Shown here piece after piece: positions 17,678 to 27,309 of a stretch of 64,000 nt of DNA. The stretch's first letter is position 1; the number at the start of each line of letters is the position of its first letter. The notes below the pieces were generated by a model. That model did no database searches. It worked only from the letters and a program-made list of their open reading frames with translations, and had not been told where the DNA came from. The DNA comes from an uncultured Lachnospiraceae bacterium (lineage in GTDB: Bacteria; Bacillota; Clostridia; Lachnospirales; Lachnospiraceae): assembly GCA_910587765.1 (NCBI GenBank), contig CAJUNR010000022.1:1-64000 (forward strand), in the 5' to 3' direction. A program made the translations under genes and the position numbers.

Positions 17678-18698
17678 AAGTGCTTCCCAGTTCCGGCCGG
17701 CTTGCGACCTGAACGGAGCCGCCATAAAGGGTAACGATCTTGCGGACCAGAGCCAGTCCCAGACCGCTGCCCTTTTTTTTGTGGGACGTATCGCCCTGAT
17801 AGAATTTATCGAAGATACGCGTCTGCACTTCCGGCGTCATACCGATGCCGGAGTCCTGAAAAGTGATGACAAGCCACGGGTCGAGGACGCGGGCCGTGAT
17901 ACGGATCTCTCCTCCAGGCGGAGTAAACTTGACGGCGTTGTCCAGAAGGTTGTTCCAGATATGAGCGGTCAGTTCCATATTTCCGTTCCAGACAATCCGT
18001 TCCAGTTCCGGATCAATGTTCAGGCCTTTGGCGGACCACACCGGTTCCAGCCGCAGGATACACTGCCGAATCTGTTCGTCGACCCGGAACGGTTCTTTCT
18101 CGCTGATGATGGCCTGATTTTCCAGCCGGGACAGGTTCAGAATGTTGCCGGTCATGCGGGTGAGTTCTCTGGTGCTCTGGATGATCGTGTTGATGTATTC
18201 GTCCCGTTCCTCCGGGGTCAGAGAGTCGTCCTGCAGAAGGGTGGCGTAACCGCTGATGGCCGCCAGAGGGGTTTTAAATTCATGGGAGACATTGGAAATA
18301 AAATCCGAGTGCAGCGTTTCCGTGCCGGCGAGCTCCTGAACCATCTGATTAAAACTGTTCCACAGGTCGTACATCTCGCTTTTGGGCCCGTGCGAGGGCG
18401 GTTCCAGCCGCATCGTATAATCGCCTTTGGCCACCTTCTGCATTGCCTTGGACAGTTCCATGATCGGATTGAGCACATGGTGGAGGGCGAACATGCTCAC
18501 CAGAGAGCCGAAGACGATGCTGATCAGCGCCAGCAGCACGAGGATGTGCAGGCTGGTTATGGGAAGCGAGAGCAGTCCCCAGACGTTAAAGCGGTTAAAC
18601 AGATGAATCGTGAAGCCGAGCGCGCAGATCGTGATGACCATGACCCAGAAGAAAGCGGCGACAATCCGGAACCAGATGGAATAAAAATGATTTTTCAT
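17655..18698 (-). CDS. Sensor histidine kinase
   Basis: A 347-residue HisKA/HATPase_c kinase with two membrane segments near the N-terminus (FRIVAAFFWVMVITICALGF and the IVFGSLVSMFALHH region), only a short external part, a HAMP linker, an H-box FISNVSHEFKTPLAAISGY, an N-box WNNLLDNAVKFTPPGG and a G-box GSGLGLALVRKI. The frame is open further upstream, but the ATG at 18698 overlaps the response regulator stop by 4 nt and begins directly with the membrane anchor (MKNHFYSIWF). It phosphorylates the partner regulator encoded upstream. The near absence of a sensing domain suggests that it detects membrane stress or works with a transporter. Confidence 0.93.
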   Translation of the reverse strand: MKNHFYSIWFRIVAAFFWVMVITICALGFTIHLFNRFNVWGLLSLPITSLHILVLLALISIVFGSLVSMFALHHVLNPIMELSKAMQKVAKGDYTMRLEPPSHGPKSEMYDLWNSFNQMVQELAGTETLHSDFISNVSHEFKTPLAAISGYATLLQDDSLTPEERDEYINTIIQSTRELTRMTGNILNLSRLENQAIISEKEPFRVDEQIRQCILRLEPVWSAKGLNIDPELERIVWNGNMELTAHIWNNLLDNAVKFTPPGGEIRITARVLDPWLVITFQDSGIGMTPEVQTRIFDKFYQGDTSHKKKGSGLGLALVRKIVTLYGGSVQVASRPELGSTFKILLPL

Positions 18699-19369
18699 CG
18701 CACCACCATTCCTTTGTAGCCGAGGCCCCGGACGGTTTCGATCTGGAAATAAGGAATCTCCCGGAAACGGTCTCTGAGCCGGTTGATGTGTACGTCCACC
18801 GTGCGGACATCGGTTTCCGAGTCGTAGCCCCACAGCTCGTCCATGATCTGCTGACGGGTAAAGGTGTGGTTCGGGAAGGATAAAAGTTTGTACAGGAGCT
18901 GAAATTCTTTCTGGGGCAGGATCTGCGGGCGGCCGTCGATGGTCACAGTCAGGTTGATGTAGTCCAGACAGACGTGATCAAATTCCAGTTTTTTCTCGAA
19001 GATGATCCGGGAGCGGCGAAGCAGCGCTTCCACCCGCAGCAGCAGTTCGTTGACGTCGATGGGCTTTACCATATAGTCGTCGATTCCCAGTTTAAAGCCC
19101 TTGAGCTTGTCCGGGAACGCGTCGCGGGCGGTTACGACGAGGATCGGAAGCTGGTAGCCGCTCTCCCTCAGTTCTTTCGTCAGATCGTAGCCGTCCATCC
19201 GCGGCATCATCAGATCCGTGATGATCAGATCGATATAGGTCTGGTCCAGAAGGGCGAGCGCTTCTTCGCCGTCGAACGCCGCGGTCACCTCGTAATTATT
19301 CTTGGTCAGCACCCGGCAGATCAGCCGGTTCAGGGCCTGATCGTCTTCTACTACTAAAATATGAAACAT
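18695..19369 (-). CDS. OmpR/PhoB-family response regulator
   Basis: A 224-residue regulator with a receiver domain (acidic pocket EDD, phospho-acceptor Asp52 in LIITDLMMPRMDG, Lys in YMVKPID) and a C-terminal winged helix (TFTRQQIMDELWGYDSETDVRTVDVHINRLRDR). A GTG at 19378 is in frame, but it lies on top of the ribosome site. The ATG at 19369 has GAGG 8 nt upstream and gives the normal N-terminus MFHILVVEDD. It is divergent from the RND efflux genes, and two TTGTGAA repeats with an 11-bp period lie between the operons, a spacing typical of OmpR-family binding. Confidence 0.93.
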   Translation of the reverse strand: MFHILVVEDDQALNRLICRVLTKNNYEVTAAFDGEEALALLDQTYIDLIITDLMMPRMDGYDLTKELRESGYQLPILVVTARDAFPDKLKGFKLGIDDYMVKPIDVNELLLRVEALLRRSRIIFEKKLEFDHVCLDYINLTVTIDGRPQILPQKEFQLLYKLLSFPNHTFTRQQIMDELWGYDSETDVRTVDVHINRLRDRFREIPYFQIETVRGLGYKGMVVR

Positions 19370-19427
19370 TTCCGTCACCTCAATTGTGAATTTTGATTTA
19401 TTTTCTGTAGTTTATCATATATAATGA

Positions 19428-19445
19428 TTGTGAACGGATTGTGAA
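19428..19445. promoter_or_regulatory. Direct-repeat operator candidate between the TCS and efflux genes
   Basis: TTGTGAA occurs at 19428-19434 and 19439-19445 (11-bp period), with a third copy at 19384-19390. Winged-helix response regulators bind such head-to-tail repeats one helical turn apart. The pair lies upstream of the likely minus-strand -10 (TATGAT region) and of the plus-strand adaptor gene. Confidence 0.45.
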
Positions 19446-19595
19446 GTAGAGCGAAAAAAAGAGAGTTTATATTCTGTTTAAATTCATCGCATAATCTGAA
19501 CAAGAATGAAAAAAGAGCAGTGAACGGCATCCGTCCGATCGGCGGACAGCGGAAGGTAAAGGATGCGGGATGTGAAATGAGGAGGAGAAGAGCAG

Positions 19596-21257
19596 ATGAA
19601 CGGTAAAAAACTTACGGCTGTTGTGCTTCTGGCGGCTTTGAGCGTATCGACCGCGGCATGCGGGAAGACGGAGGAGACGCCGGAAGCGGAGGTGGTGGCT
19701 GTCGAGGTGCAGACGCCCAGGACAGGCGAGCTTACGGTAGATACGACGTATATCGGTACGGCTGCCCCCCAGGAGCAGGTGTATGTCATTCCCAAGGCAT
19801 CGGGAACGGTGACGGAGACTTTTTTTGAGGTCGGGGATACGGTGCAGGAGGGCGACGTCCTCTTCAGGATCGACGACGAGGCGGCGCAGCTGCAGATGGC
19901 CAGCGCCAGAGCCGCCTATGCGTCCGCCCAGGCGGGAGTGACCGCGCAGAACGGCGGCGCGAGGGAACTGCAGAATTTTCAGACCGAGGAGCAGATGCGG
20001 CAGATGAGAGAGAGCCTGGCCGATACGGACGAGCAGATCGACGATCTGGAGGACGATCTGAAAGACGCGAAGAACACGGAGAAGGATCTGCAGGCGAAGC
20101 TGCCGAAGGCGCAGCAGGCGCTGGCGGCGGCGCAGGCCGCGTACGCTACGGCCGAGGCGGCCGCGACTCCGCGGATCGAGGCGATCAAACTGGAGATTGC
20201 CAGAAAACAGGAGAAGATCAACGAACTGTCAACGGTTTCCGGGAATAGTACGGAAGTCGCGGCACTGCAGACAGAGATCGGGATACTCCAGGAACAGTTG
20301 GCCGCGGTGAATCAGGAGCTGGCGGGGGCGAAGGCCGCGCTGAATAAGGCTCAGAACATGGTGACTCAGCTCCAGTCCGGCATCGCAGGCGCCAGCTCCG
20401 GCAAAAGCCAGTTGGAATCCGCCATTGATCAGATCGAGGACGGACAGGACACGATTCGCGATAATCTGAGCGCGGCGGAACAGGCATATGCCATCACGCA
20501 GAATACCGTCTACCCCCAGACGGACGCGGTGGGCAGCGCGCAGCTTGGAACGGCGTCCGTGGCCATCAATTCCGCGCAGATGCAGCTTGACTTCTGCACG
20601 GTGAAGTCTCCCATCAGCGGAATCGTGGAGTCTGTCAGCGTGGAGAAGAATGGAATGGCAGCGGCGGGCAATCCGGCCTATATCATTTCCAATAAAGAGG
20701 CCATGACCGTCACCTTCCATGTGGCGGAGAAGGCGAAAAATGTGCTGGCGGTGGGCGATCATGTGACCGTCGAGCGGGAAGGAGCAGAGTGGGACGGCGT
20801 CCTCACGGAGATCGGGACGATGACGAACCCGCAGACCAGGCTGTTTCAGGTGAAAGCGACCGTGACGGGCGCGGGCGGTTCGCTGCCCAACGGCGTCTCG
20901 GTAAAGGTGTATGCCACGACGCAGAGAGACGCGGGGAAACTGATTATCCCGTATGACGCCGTCTATTTTTCCGCGGGGGACGCTTACGTCTACTGTGTGG
21001 AGGACGGCCGGCTTGTGAAGACCGATGTGGTGGTGGGCCTGATGAACGATACGGAGGCTGTGATTGAGGAAGGTCTTTCAGAGAGCAGCCAGGTGGTCAG
21101 CAGTTGGTCTTCCAGGCTGAGAAACGGCGTGGAGGCCCAGGTGGTCTCCATAGACGGGGAAGCGGTCGTAAAACAGGCGGCGCCGGAAGAAAACGCGGAG
21201 AATGAGGAGACGCCGGCGGGAGACGGCGGGACAGCAGTGACGGAGGAGGCAGAATAA
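19596..21257 (+). CDS. RND efflux periplasmic-adaptor-type lipoprotein (HlyD/MFP family)
   Basis: A 553-residue membrane fusion protein with a lipoprotein signal (ALSVSTAACGK). A lipoyl-like half (EQVYVIPKASGTVTETFFEV) is followed by a long coiled-coil hairpin at about residues 125-290, rich in Ala/Glu/Gln heptads, then the second lipoyl half (LDFCTVKSPISGIVESVSV) and beta-barrel domains. It partners the RND pump encoded 1 bp downstream. In a one-membrane bacterium it probably acts as an external chaperone or substrate collector. It is longer than Gram-negative AcrA because of the coil and an acidic tail. Confidence 0.9.
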   Translation: MNGKKLTAVVLLAALSVSTAACGKTEETPEAEVVAVEVQTPRTGELTVDTTYIGTAAPQEQVYVIPKASGTVTETFFEVGDTVQEGDVLFRIDDEAAQLQMASARAAYASAQAGVTAQNGGARELQNFQTEEQMRQMRESLADTDEQIDDLEDDLKDAKNTEKDLQAKLPKAQQALAAAQAAYATAEAAATPRIEAIKLEIARKQEKINELSTVSGNSTEVAALQTEIGILQEQLAAVNQELAGAKAALNKAQNMVTQLQSGIAGASSGKSQLESAIDQIEDGQDTIRDNLSAAEQAYAITQNTVYPQTDAVGSAQLGTASVAINSAQMQLDFCTVKSPISGIVESVSVEKNGMAAAGNPAYIISNKEAMTVTFHVAEKAKNVLAVGDHVTVEREGAEWDGVLTEIGTMTNPQTRLFQVKATVTGAGGSLPNGVSVKVYATTQRDAGKLIIPYDAVYFSAGDAYVYCVEDGRLVKTDVVVGLMNDTEAVIEEGLSESSQVVSSWSSRLRNGVEAQVVSIDGEAVVKQAAPEENAENEETPAGDGGTAVTEEAE

Positions 21258-21258
21258 G

Positions 21259-24200
21259 ATGGGTTTAACGAGACTTTCGTTAAAAAGACCGGTTTCCACG
21301 CTGCTTGTCGTGCTGGCGCTGGCAGTATTTGGTTTTTCTTCTCTGACAACGCTGCGTCTGGAGCTGATGCCGGATATGGATATGCCGATCATGATGGTGA
21401 TGACGGTCTATCCGGGCGCGGACCCGGAGTCGGTGGACGCGCTGGTCAGCAGTGAGATTGAGGGACAGGTGGCAAGTTTAAGCGGTGTGGATTCCGTCAT
21501 GTCCTACTCGCGGGAAAATATGTCCATGGTGCTTCTGCAGTATGATTACAGTGTGGATACGAACGACGCCTATCTCGATCTGAGAGCGGCGCTTGACATC
21601 ACTGCGTCCACGCTGCCGGAGGAGTGTCAGGATCCGATGGTCATCCAGATGGATGTCAACGCAATCCCGAGTATCATGTATTCGGTCAGTACCACGGACG
21701 GAAGCGATGCGTATTCTCTGGTGAACGATACCATAGTGCCGGAACTCAAGGCCGTCAGTACGGTGGCCGACGTGGAGGTGACCGGGGGCCGCGAGCATTA
21801 TATCCGGGTGCTTCTGGACGAGAGCGCGCTGAATCAGTACGGGCTCAGCATGAGCCAGGTGGCGCAGTCGATTGCGGCTACGGATTTTACGATTCCGCTC
21901 GGTTCCCTGGAACAGGGCAGCCAGAGCATCAGCGCCATCAGCACTTCCGCCAACCAGACCGTGCAGGAGCTGGAACGGATTCCGCTCTTCACCGGCGCGG
22001 GCAGCCTGATTCAGCTCTCCGATGTGGCGCAGGTGGGATGGTCCCAGAAAGAGCAGGACAGCATCAGCCGGTTTAACGGCGAGGACACGATCAGCATCTC
22101 GGTGACCAAGAACCAGACGGCCAGCACGATCGGCATGGTCAATGACGTGAAGAAGGTTATGAACCGGATGGCGGAGGAGAACGGCAATATGATGACGGAC
22201 ATTTCCATGGATATGTCCGATCAGATCAAGGAAGCGGTCGGATCCGTGGCGAATACGCTGGTGATGGGCGTGGTGCTCTCGATGATCATCCTTTTCCTGT
22301 TCTTTGGAGACTGGAAGGCCAGCCTGATCGTGGGAAGCTCGATGCCGATCTCCCTGCTGGTGACGGTCATCGTCATGGCGGTCGCCGGATTTTCCCTGAA
22401 TATGATCACGCTGGGGGCGCTCGTCATTGCCATCGGTATGATGGTGGACAGTTCCATCGTCGTGTTGGAGAGCTGTTTCCGCTCCAAGGACCGGATGCCG
22501 GACTTTAAGGAAGCAGCGCTGCAGGGCGCGCGGGGCGTGGTCGGTTCGATCATTGCCTCCACGATTACGACGGTGGTCGTATACCTTCCGCTTTGTATTC
22601 AGGAGGGACTGAGCGGACAGATTTTCGGGCAGCTCGGCTATACGATTATCTTCGCCATGCTGGCGTCTCTCATATCGGCGATGACGCTGGTTCCGCTGTT
22701 TTTCCAGTTGTTTAAACCTAAGGAAAAGAAGGAGCTGAAAATCAACGATTTTCTGGACCGGATGCGCAGCGGCTACGACGCGATGGAGAGAAAACTTCTG
22801 CACCGCAAAAAGCTGTGCGTGTTTACCGCGGTTGTTCTGCTGGTTCTGTCCTTTGTCCTGGCATCCTTCATGGATGCGGAGCTGATGCCGTCGATGGATG
22901 AGGGAATGGTCAGCATCAGCGCGACGTTCCGCGCCGGCACGAAGGTGTCGGAAGTGGATGAGCGGATGCAGCGGCTGGAGAGCATGGTTGCGTCCCACGA
23001 GGATGTGGAGAATTATACGCTGAACATACAGAAAGGCTCCGCTTCCATATCGGTCAACCTGAAGGACGACCGGAAGATGTCCAGTCAGGAGGTGGCGGAT
23101 CAGTGGCTGGCGGAGACCGGCGATATCGTGGACGTTCAGCTTTCAATTGAAGTGAGCAGCCAGATGTCCTCGATGATGTCGTCCGGCGCCGGCGCGTCTG
23201 TGACACTGGAGTCGACGAATCTGGACGACATCAAAGAAGCGGCGGCCATGCTGCAGGAGGCGGCCTGGACCGTGCCCGGCGTACTGAATGTGTCCAACAG
23301 CGCGGGGGAGACTTCCACTCAGATCCGGGTTGTCGTGGATCCGCTGGAGGCCATGAGCCGGGGAATGACGCCGGTTCAGGTGGCGGGCGGCATGTACAGC
23401 ATGATCAGCGGGACCGAAGCGATGACCGTAACATCCAACGGTGAAGAGTACAGCGTCTATCTGGAGTATCCGGAGGGAACCTACGACGACGCCAGCAGGC
23501 TTCTGGGCGCTTCCGTCGCCGGGATTCCCCTGTCGGAGATGGCGACTTTACAATATACGGATTCGCAGCAGACCGTTATGAAGACGGACGGCAAATATAC
23601 GCTGACCATAACCGCGACCTGCCTGTCGGAGGATCTGGAGGGGGTTCAGGAGCATTTGGACGGACTGGCGGAGGAGATGGCTTTTGCGGGGACGGTGGAG
23701 CTTGCGCGCAACTCCATGGACGAGATGATGATCGAGTCTTTTACGGCTCTCGGCAAGGCGATTGCGGCGGCTGTTTTCCTGGTCTTCCTTGTGATGGCCA
23801 TGCAGTTTGAGTCTCCGAAATATTCGCTGATGGTCATGCTCAGTATTCCGTTCAGCCTGATCGGCTCGCTGGGGCTTCTGTTCCTCACGGGCGAGTCCAT
23901 CAGTATGACTTCCCTCATGGGGATTCTGATGCTGGTCGGCATCGTGGTAAATAACGGCATCCTCTACGTGGACGGGGTGAACGAACTGCGGATGCGGATG
24001 CCGGTGGAGGACGCGCTGGTGAAGAGCGGACAGACGAGGCTCCGTCCGATTCTGATGACCACGCTGACGACGGTCATCTCCATGATTCCCATGGCCATGG
24101 GTCTGGGAAGCGGTACGGAGATGATGTCCGGGATGGCGATCATTATCATCGGCGGTCTGGTGGCTTCCACGGTTCTGATTCTGGTACTGATGCCGGTCTT

Positions 24201-24297
24201 CTACCTGCTGGTATACGGCAGGAGCAAAAAAGAGCGCAGGGAACGGCGCCGGAAGCTTTATTTCTGGAAGAAAAAGGAGGCGGAGGAGCCGCTGTAA
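21259..24297 (+). CDS. RND (HAE1-type) efflux permease
   Basis: A 1012-residue proton-driven pump with the AcrB architecture: TM1 at about residues 12-30, a large external loop, a TM2-TM6 block, a second external loop from about residue 540, and a final TM block. The proton-relay helix reads ITLGALVIAIGMMVDSSIVV, keeping the first Asp while the second position of the AcrB DD pair is Ser. GQLGYTIIFAMLASLISAMTLVP is the usual TM6. It is co-transcribed with the adaptor and lies next to a divergent two-component system that probably regulates it. The substrate is unknown; drugs or bile-type amphiphiles are plausible. Confidence 0.93.
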   Translation: MGLTRLSLKRPVSTLLVVLALAVFGFSSLTTLRLELMPDMDMPIMMVMTVYPGADPESVDALVSSEIEGQVASLSGVDSVMSYSRENMSMVLLQYDYSVDTNDAYLDLRAALDITASTLPEECQDPMVIQMDVNAIPSIMYSVSTTDGSDAYSLVNDTIVPELKAVSTVADVEVTGGREHYIRVLLDESALNQYGLSMSQVAQSIAATDFTIPLGSLEQGSQSISAISTSANQTVQELERIPLFTGAGSLIQLSDVAQVGWSQKEQDSISRFNGEDTISISVTKNQTASTIGMVNDVKKVMNRMAEENGNMMTDISMDMSDQIKEAVGSVANTLVMGVVLSMIILFLFFGDWKASLIVGSSMPISLLVTVIVMAVAGFSLNMITLGALVIAIGMMVDSSIVVLESCFRSKDRMPDFKEAALQGARGVVGSIIASTITTVVVYLPLCIQEGLSGQIFGQLGYTIIFAMLASLISAMTLVPLFFQLFKPKEKKELKINDFLDRMRSGYDAMERKLLHRKKLCVFTAVVLLVLSFVLASFMDAELMPSMDEGMVSISATFRAGTKVSEVDERMQRLESMVASHEDVENYTLNIQKGSASISVNLKDDRKMSSQEVADQWLAETGDIVDVQLSIEVSSQMSSMMSSGAGASVTLESTNLDDIKEAAAMLQEAAWTVPGVLNVSNSAGETSTQIRVVVDPLEAMSRGMTPVQVAGGMYSMISGTEAMTVTSNGEEYSVYLEYPEGTYDDASRLLGASVAGIPLSEMATLQYTDSQQTVMKTDGKYTLTITATCLSEDLEGVQEHLDGLAEEMAFAGTVELARNSMDEMMIESFTALGKAIAAAVFLVFLVMAMQFESPKYSLMVMLSIPFSLIGSLGLLFLTGESISMTSLMGILMLVGIVVNNGILYVDGVNELRMRMPVEDALVKSGQTRLRPILMTTLTTVISMIPMAMGLGSGTEMMSGMAIIIIGGLVASTVLILVLMPVFYLLVYGRSKKERRERRRKLYFWKKKEAEEPL

Positions 24298-24388
24298 ATT
24301 CGATAAAGGTGTTGAAAAGTGAAAGGGTTTATGTTATTCTCATGTGCATGGGACCGGATGTGGATTCCGGGAGGGAGAGTGCACAGTG

Positions 24389-25144
24389 ATGAGGAGAGAA
24401 GGAGATCGGCCGGAGACGCTTTACATCGTGATGCCGGCATACAATGAAGAAGCCAACATAAGATCGGTGGTGGAGGCGTGGTATCCGCTCCTGGAGGGAA
24501 AGGCGGAGGATTCCCGGCTTGTAATCGCGGACAGTGGGAGCACGGACCGCACGCACGCCATCCTGACAGAGATGCAGAAGAGCTGTCCGAAGCTGGAGAT
24601 TCTGGAAAACACCGGGAAACAGCATGGTCCCAAAGTGATCTCGCTGTATGACCATGCGATCAGAAGAGGCGCCGGCTATGTCTTCCAGACCGACTCTGAT
24701 GGTCAGACCAGTCCGGAGGAATTTCCGGCTTTCTGGGAACTGAGACACCGTTACGACGGCGTTTTCGGCAACCGGACGGTGCGGGGCGACGGGCAGTCGA
24801 GAGCGTTTGTTGAGAAAGTCGTGTGTCTGCTGGTCCGTCTGTTTTTCGGGGTATCGGTTCCGGACGCCAACGCGCCGTTTCGGCTGATGAAGACGGAGAC
24901 GGTGAAAAAATACCTCTACCGTCTGCCGGCCGATTATCATATTCCGAATATTATGATCACCGTGTATTTTGCGTATTTTCAGGAACGGGCGGAGTTTCGG
25001 ACGATCACCTTCCGCCCGAGACAGGGCGGCGTCAATTCGATTGATTTTGTTAAGATCACGAAGATCGGATGGAAGGCGCTGAAAGATTTCCTGTATTTCA
25101 GGAAGGATATGAAATCCGGACGAAGTGCGCGCAGAGACGGGTAG
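24389..25144 (+). CDS. Glycosyltransferase family 2 protein
   Basis: A 251-residue GT-A fold enzyme. The opening TLYIVMPAYNEEANIRSVVEAW and the DxD-type QTDSDGQTSPEEF identify the nucleotide-sugar site; ADSGSTDRT is the second conserved patch. It resembles polyprenyl-phosphate sugar transferases but lacks a C-terminal membrane anchor. An in-frame ATG at 24344 has no ribosome site, whereas the ATG at 24389 follows GGGAGGGAGAG at 8 nt and is used. The acceptor is unknown. It may be read through from the RND genes, because no terminator is evident in the short gap. Confidence 0.85.
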   Translation: MRREGDRPETLYIVMPAYNEEANIRSVVEAWYPLLEGKAEDSRLVIADSGSTDRTHAILTEMQKSCPKLEILENTGKQHGPKVISLYDHAIRRGAGYVFQTDSDGQTSPEEFPAFWELRHRYDGVFGNRTVRGDGQSRAFVEKVVCLLVRLFFGVSVPDANAPFRLMKTETVKKYLYRLPADYHIPNIMITVYFAYFQERAEFRTITFRPRQGGVNSIDFVKITKIGWKALKDFLYFRKDMKSGRSARRDG

Positions 25145-25186
25145 CCCGCGGACGGCTGAAAACCAGCGCAGGTGTGAAAAGTAACG

Positions 25187-25226
25187 ATAAAAAGACCGGG
25201 GCTGTCCGCGTAAGCGGACGGCCCCG
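25187..25226 (-). terminator. Terminator of the coat-protein genes
   Basis: CGGGGCCGTCCGC and GCGGACAGCCCCG (minus strand) form a 13-bp stem with a TTAC loop. A T-rich tail (GGTCTTTTTATC) follows on the minus strand only. Confidence 0.75.
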
Positions 25227-25238
25227 TGAGTCTGCACC

Positions 25239-25496
25239 CTACAGCATGGATTCCGGTTTGAACAGGGATTTCACATGCTCGATCTCTTCCTTCGTTGCTT
25301 TGGAAGCGGGCACATAATATGATTTTTCTCTGGCAATCTGGTAGAGCTGCTCCTGTGCGGTCTCGGTCTTGTTCCGCATCTGCTTGAGCGTCTGCTTTAA
25401 CTGCGGATTCTCGCTCTGTGTGATATATTCCGCGTACATCTTCAGTTCTCCGTTGATGCCTACCAGCGCGTCGCTGACCATTGTTTTCTCATCCAT
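25239..25496 (-). CDS. Small spore-coat-type protein (CotF-like)
   Basis: An 85-residue helical protein with residues such as DALVGINGELKMYAEYITQ followed by a helix ending AREKSYYVPASKATKEEI. Lachnospiraceae genomes annotate this pattern as spore coat protein (Coat_F/ferritin-like helical type). It lies 15 bp after a second, related small gene and they share a terminator. The spore-coat role is inferred from family resemblance. Expression late in sporulation would fit; a CATACTACA element upstream of the pair weakly resembles a sigma-E/K -10 site. Confidence 0.6.
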   Translation of the reverse strand: MDEKTMVSDALVGINGELKMYAEYITQSENPQLKQTLKQMRNKTETAQEQLYQIAREKSYYVPASKATKEEIEHVKSLFKPESML

Positions 25497-25511
25497 CTCT
25501 TCTATACCCTC

Positions 25512-25697
25512 CTATTTCAAGAATCCCATTAACTGCTGCTTGTTCTCTTTGGCGGACTGTGCGGCCTGCTCAAAATACTGCTTTACCTGCTGGTCCGAAG
25601 ACTGTGCGGCGTAGGCGCTGAATTTTGCGTGGCAGGTCTCGCTTCCGCCGATCAGGTGGCGAAGGTTCTGTACATCCAGTTCTGATAATTCTGACAT
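25512..25697 (-). CDS. Small helical protein, coat-associated
   Basis: A 61-residue protein (MSELSELDVQNLRHLIGGSE) predicted to be two helices. LRHLIGGSETCHAKFSAYA recalls the ferritin-like CotF group. It is the first gene of a two-gene unit with the 85-residue protein, with a strong AAGGAGG site 8 nt upstream. The family is seen in spore-formers; the function is unproven. Confidence 0.55.
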   Translation of the reverse strand: MSELSELDVQNLRHLIGGSETCHAKFSAYAAQSSDQQVKQYFEQAAQSAKENKQQLMGFLK

Positions 25698-25781
25698 AAA
25701 AATTCCTCCTTATTTTCTTTACTTGCAAATGTAGTATGTGAAAATAAGAAGGAATTATTCATATTGTTTTGTGATCGGCTG

Positions 25782-27236
25782 TCAGCCTTCGGAAGGTGAC
25801 ATCCGCTCATAAAGCTCTTCGTACTGTGATGCGGAACTCTTCCAGGAATAATCGGTTTTCATTGCGCGTTCCGCTATTTTATTCCAGGAGCGTTTTTTAT
25901 CGTAATAGACGGACTGCGCGTAGCGGATTGCCGACAGCATTTCATGCGCGTTGTAATTGGCGAAGCTGAATCCGGTGCCGGTTTCGTCGTATTCATTGTA
26001 AGATTCCACCGTGTCCTTGAGTCCGCCCGTCTCACGGACAATGGGAACGGTGCCGTATCTGAGGCTCATAAGCTGGCTCAGCCCGCACGGTTCAAACTGG
26101 GAGGGCATCAAAAAGGCATCGCACGCCGCGTAGATTTTATGGGAAAGTTCGTTGGAATAGTAGATGCACGCCGCCACTTTTCCACTGTATTTCCAGGCGT
26201 AATGCCGGAACATATTTTCATAACGGTCTTCGCCTGTTCCAAGTACCACAATCTGGATGTCGTCCTGACACAATTCGTCCATGACGCAGTCGATCAGGTC
26301 AAAACCCTTCTGGTCGGTCAGACGGGAGACGATGCCGATGAGCATTCTCTTCTTGTCGGCTTCCAGTCCCAGCTCCTTCTGGAGCGCCAGCTTGTTCTTT
26401 CCCTTGTCCGTCCGGAAAGTTGTTTCCGTGTAATTTTTGAAGATCATCGGGTCGGTCGCCGGATTCCATTCCTGATAATCCAGCCCGTTCACGATGCCGC
26501 ACAGGCAGTTGGAACGCGCCCGCATCAGACCGTCCAGATGTTCTCCGTAGTAAGGCGTCTGAATCTCCTGCGCATAGGTGCGGCTTACGGTCGTCACATA
26601 ATCCGCGTAGACAATTCCTCCCTTCAGATAGTTGGCGTCTCCAAACGCTTCTAATTTATCCGCAGTAAAATAGGACATATCAAGCCCTGTCGCATCCTGC
26701 ACTGCCGGTATATTCCAGCTTCCCTGGAATTTCAGGTTGTGGATGGTCATGATGGATTTCATGCCGGCGTAGAACGCCCCTTCATGAAAACTGTCCTTCA
26801 GATAGACCGGAACCAGTCCCGTCTGCCAGTCATGGCAGTGTACGATATCCGGCTGGTAATCTACAACCGGCAGGATCGATAAGGCCGCTTTTGAGAAAAA
26901 TGCGAATTTCTCTACATCTTCGTGTATATATCCGTATGGTCTGTCTCCTGCAAAGTAATATTCATTATCAATAAAATAGTATTGCACCCCCTCGTACACC
27001 ATTTCCAACACACCTACATACTGGCTTCTCCATGCCATATCCATATAAAAATTTGTAACAAAATTCATCTTTTCTTTCCATTCGGAACGGATGCATATGT
27101 AGTTTGGGATGATCACACGTATCTCATATTGATTCCGGTCAAAATATTTCGGCAGGGATCCCACGACATCTGCAAGGCCGCCTGTTTTGATAAATGGCAC
27201 GCATTCTGATGCGATGAACAAAACTTTTCTCTTCAT
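25782..27236 (-). CDS. glgA: Glycogen synthase (ADP-glucose)
   Basis: A 484-residue GT5 enzyme that extends alpha-1,4-glucan from ADP-glucose. The N-terminal ADP-binding motif reads IKTGGLADVVGSLPK, the C-terminal half contains GIVSRLTDQKGFDLI, and the acid/phosphate region reads MPSQFEPCGLSQLMSLRYGT. All are canonical. With glgB at 15833 it gives the cell glycogen synthesis and branching. A plausible promoter (GTGAAA/ATTATA as read on the plus strand, 27267-27294, 16-bp spacing) lies upstream. The ATG has CCGGAGG at 8 nt. Confidence 0.95.
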   Translation of the reverse strand: MKRKVLFIASECVPFIKTGGLADVVGSLPKYFDRNQYEIRVIIPNYICIRSEWKEKMNFVTNFYMDMAWRSQYVGVLEMVYEGVQYYFIDNEYYFAGDRPYGYIHEDVEKFAFFSKAALSILPVVDYQPDIVHCHDWQTGLVPVYLKDSFHEGAFYAGMKSIMTIHNLKFQGSWNIPAVQDATGLDMSYFTADKLEAFGDANYLKGGIVYADYVTTVSRTYAQEIQTPYYGEHLDGLMRARSNCLCGIVNGLDYQEWNPATDPMIFKNYTETTFRTDKGKNKLALQKELGLEADKKRMLIGIVSRLTDQKGFDLIDCVMDELCQDDIQIVVLGTGEDRYENMFRHYAWKYSGKVAACIYYSNELSHKIYAACDAFLMPSQFEPCGLSQLMSLRYGTVPIVRETGGLKDTVESYNEYDETGTGFSFANYNAHEMLSAIRYAQSVYYDKKRSWNKIAERAMKTDYSWKSSASQYEELYERMSPSEG

Positions 27237-27309
27237 ATCTACCTCCGGTTCCTGTAAGTTGTAATAATTATACCAAAAACCGGGTGAAGTGAAAAGTTTT
27301 TTTCACAAA

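Noticed and set aside
21478..22998. 506-codon minus-strand frame over the RND pump gene
   Set aside because: His/Arg/Gln-rich antisense shadow of a well-supported gene.
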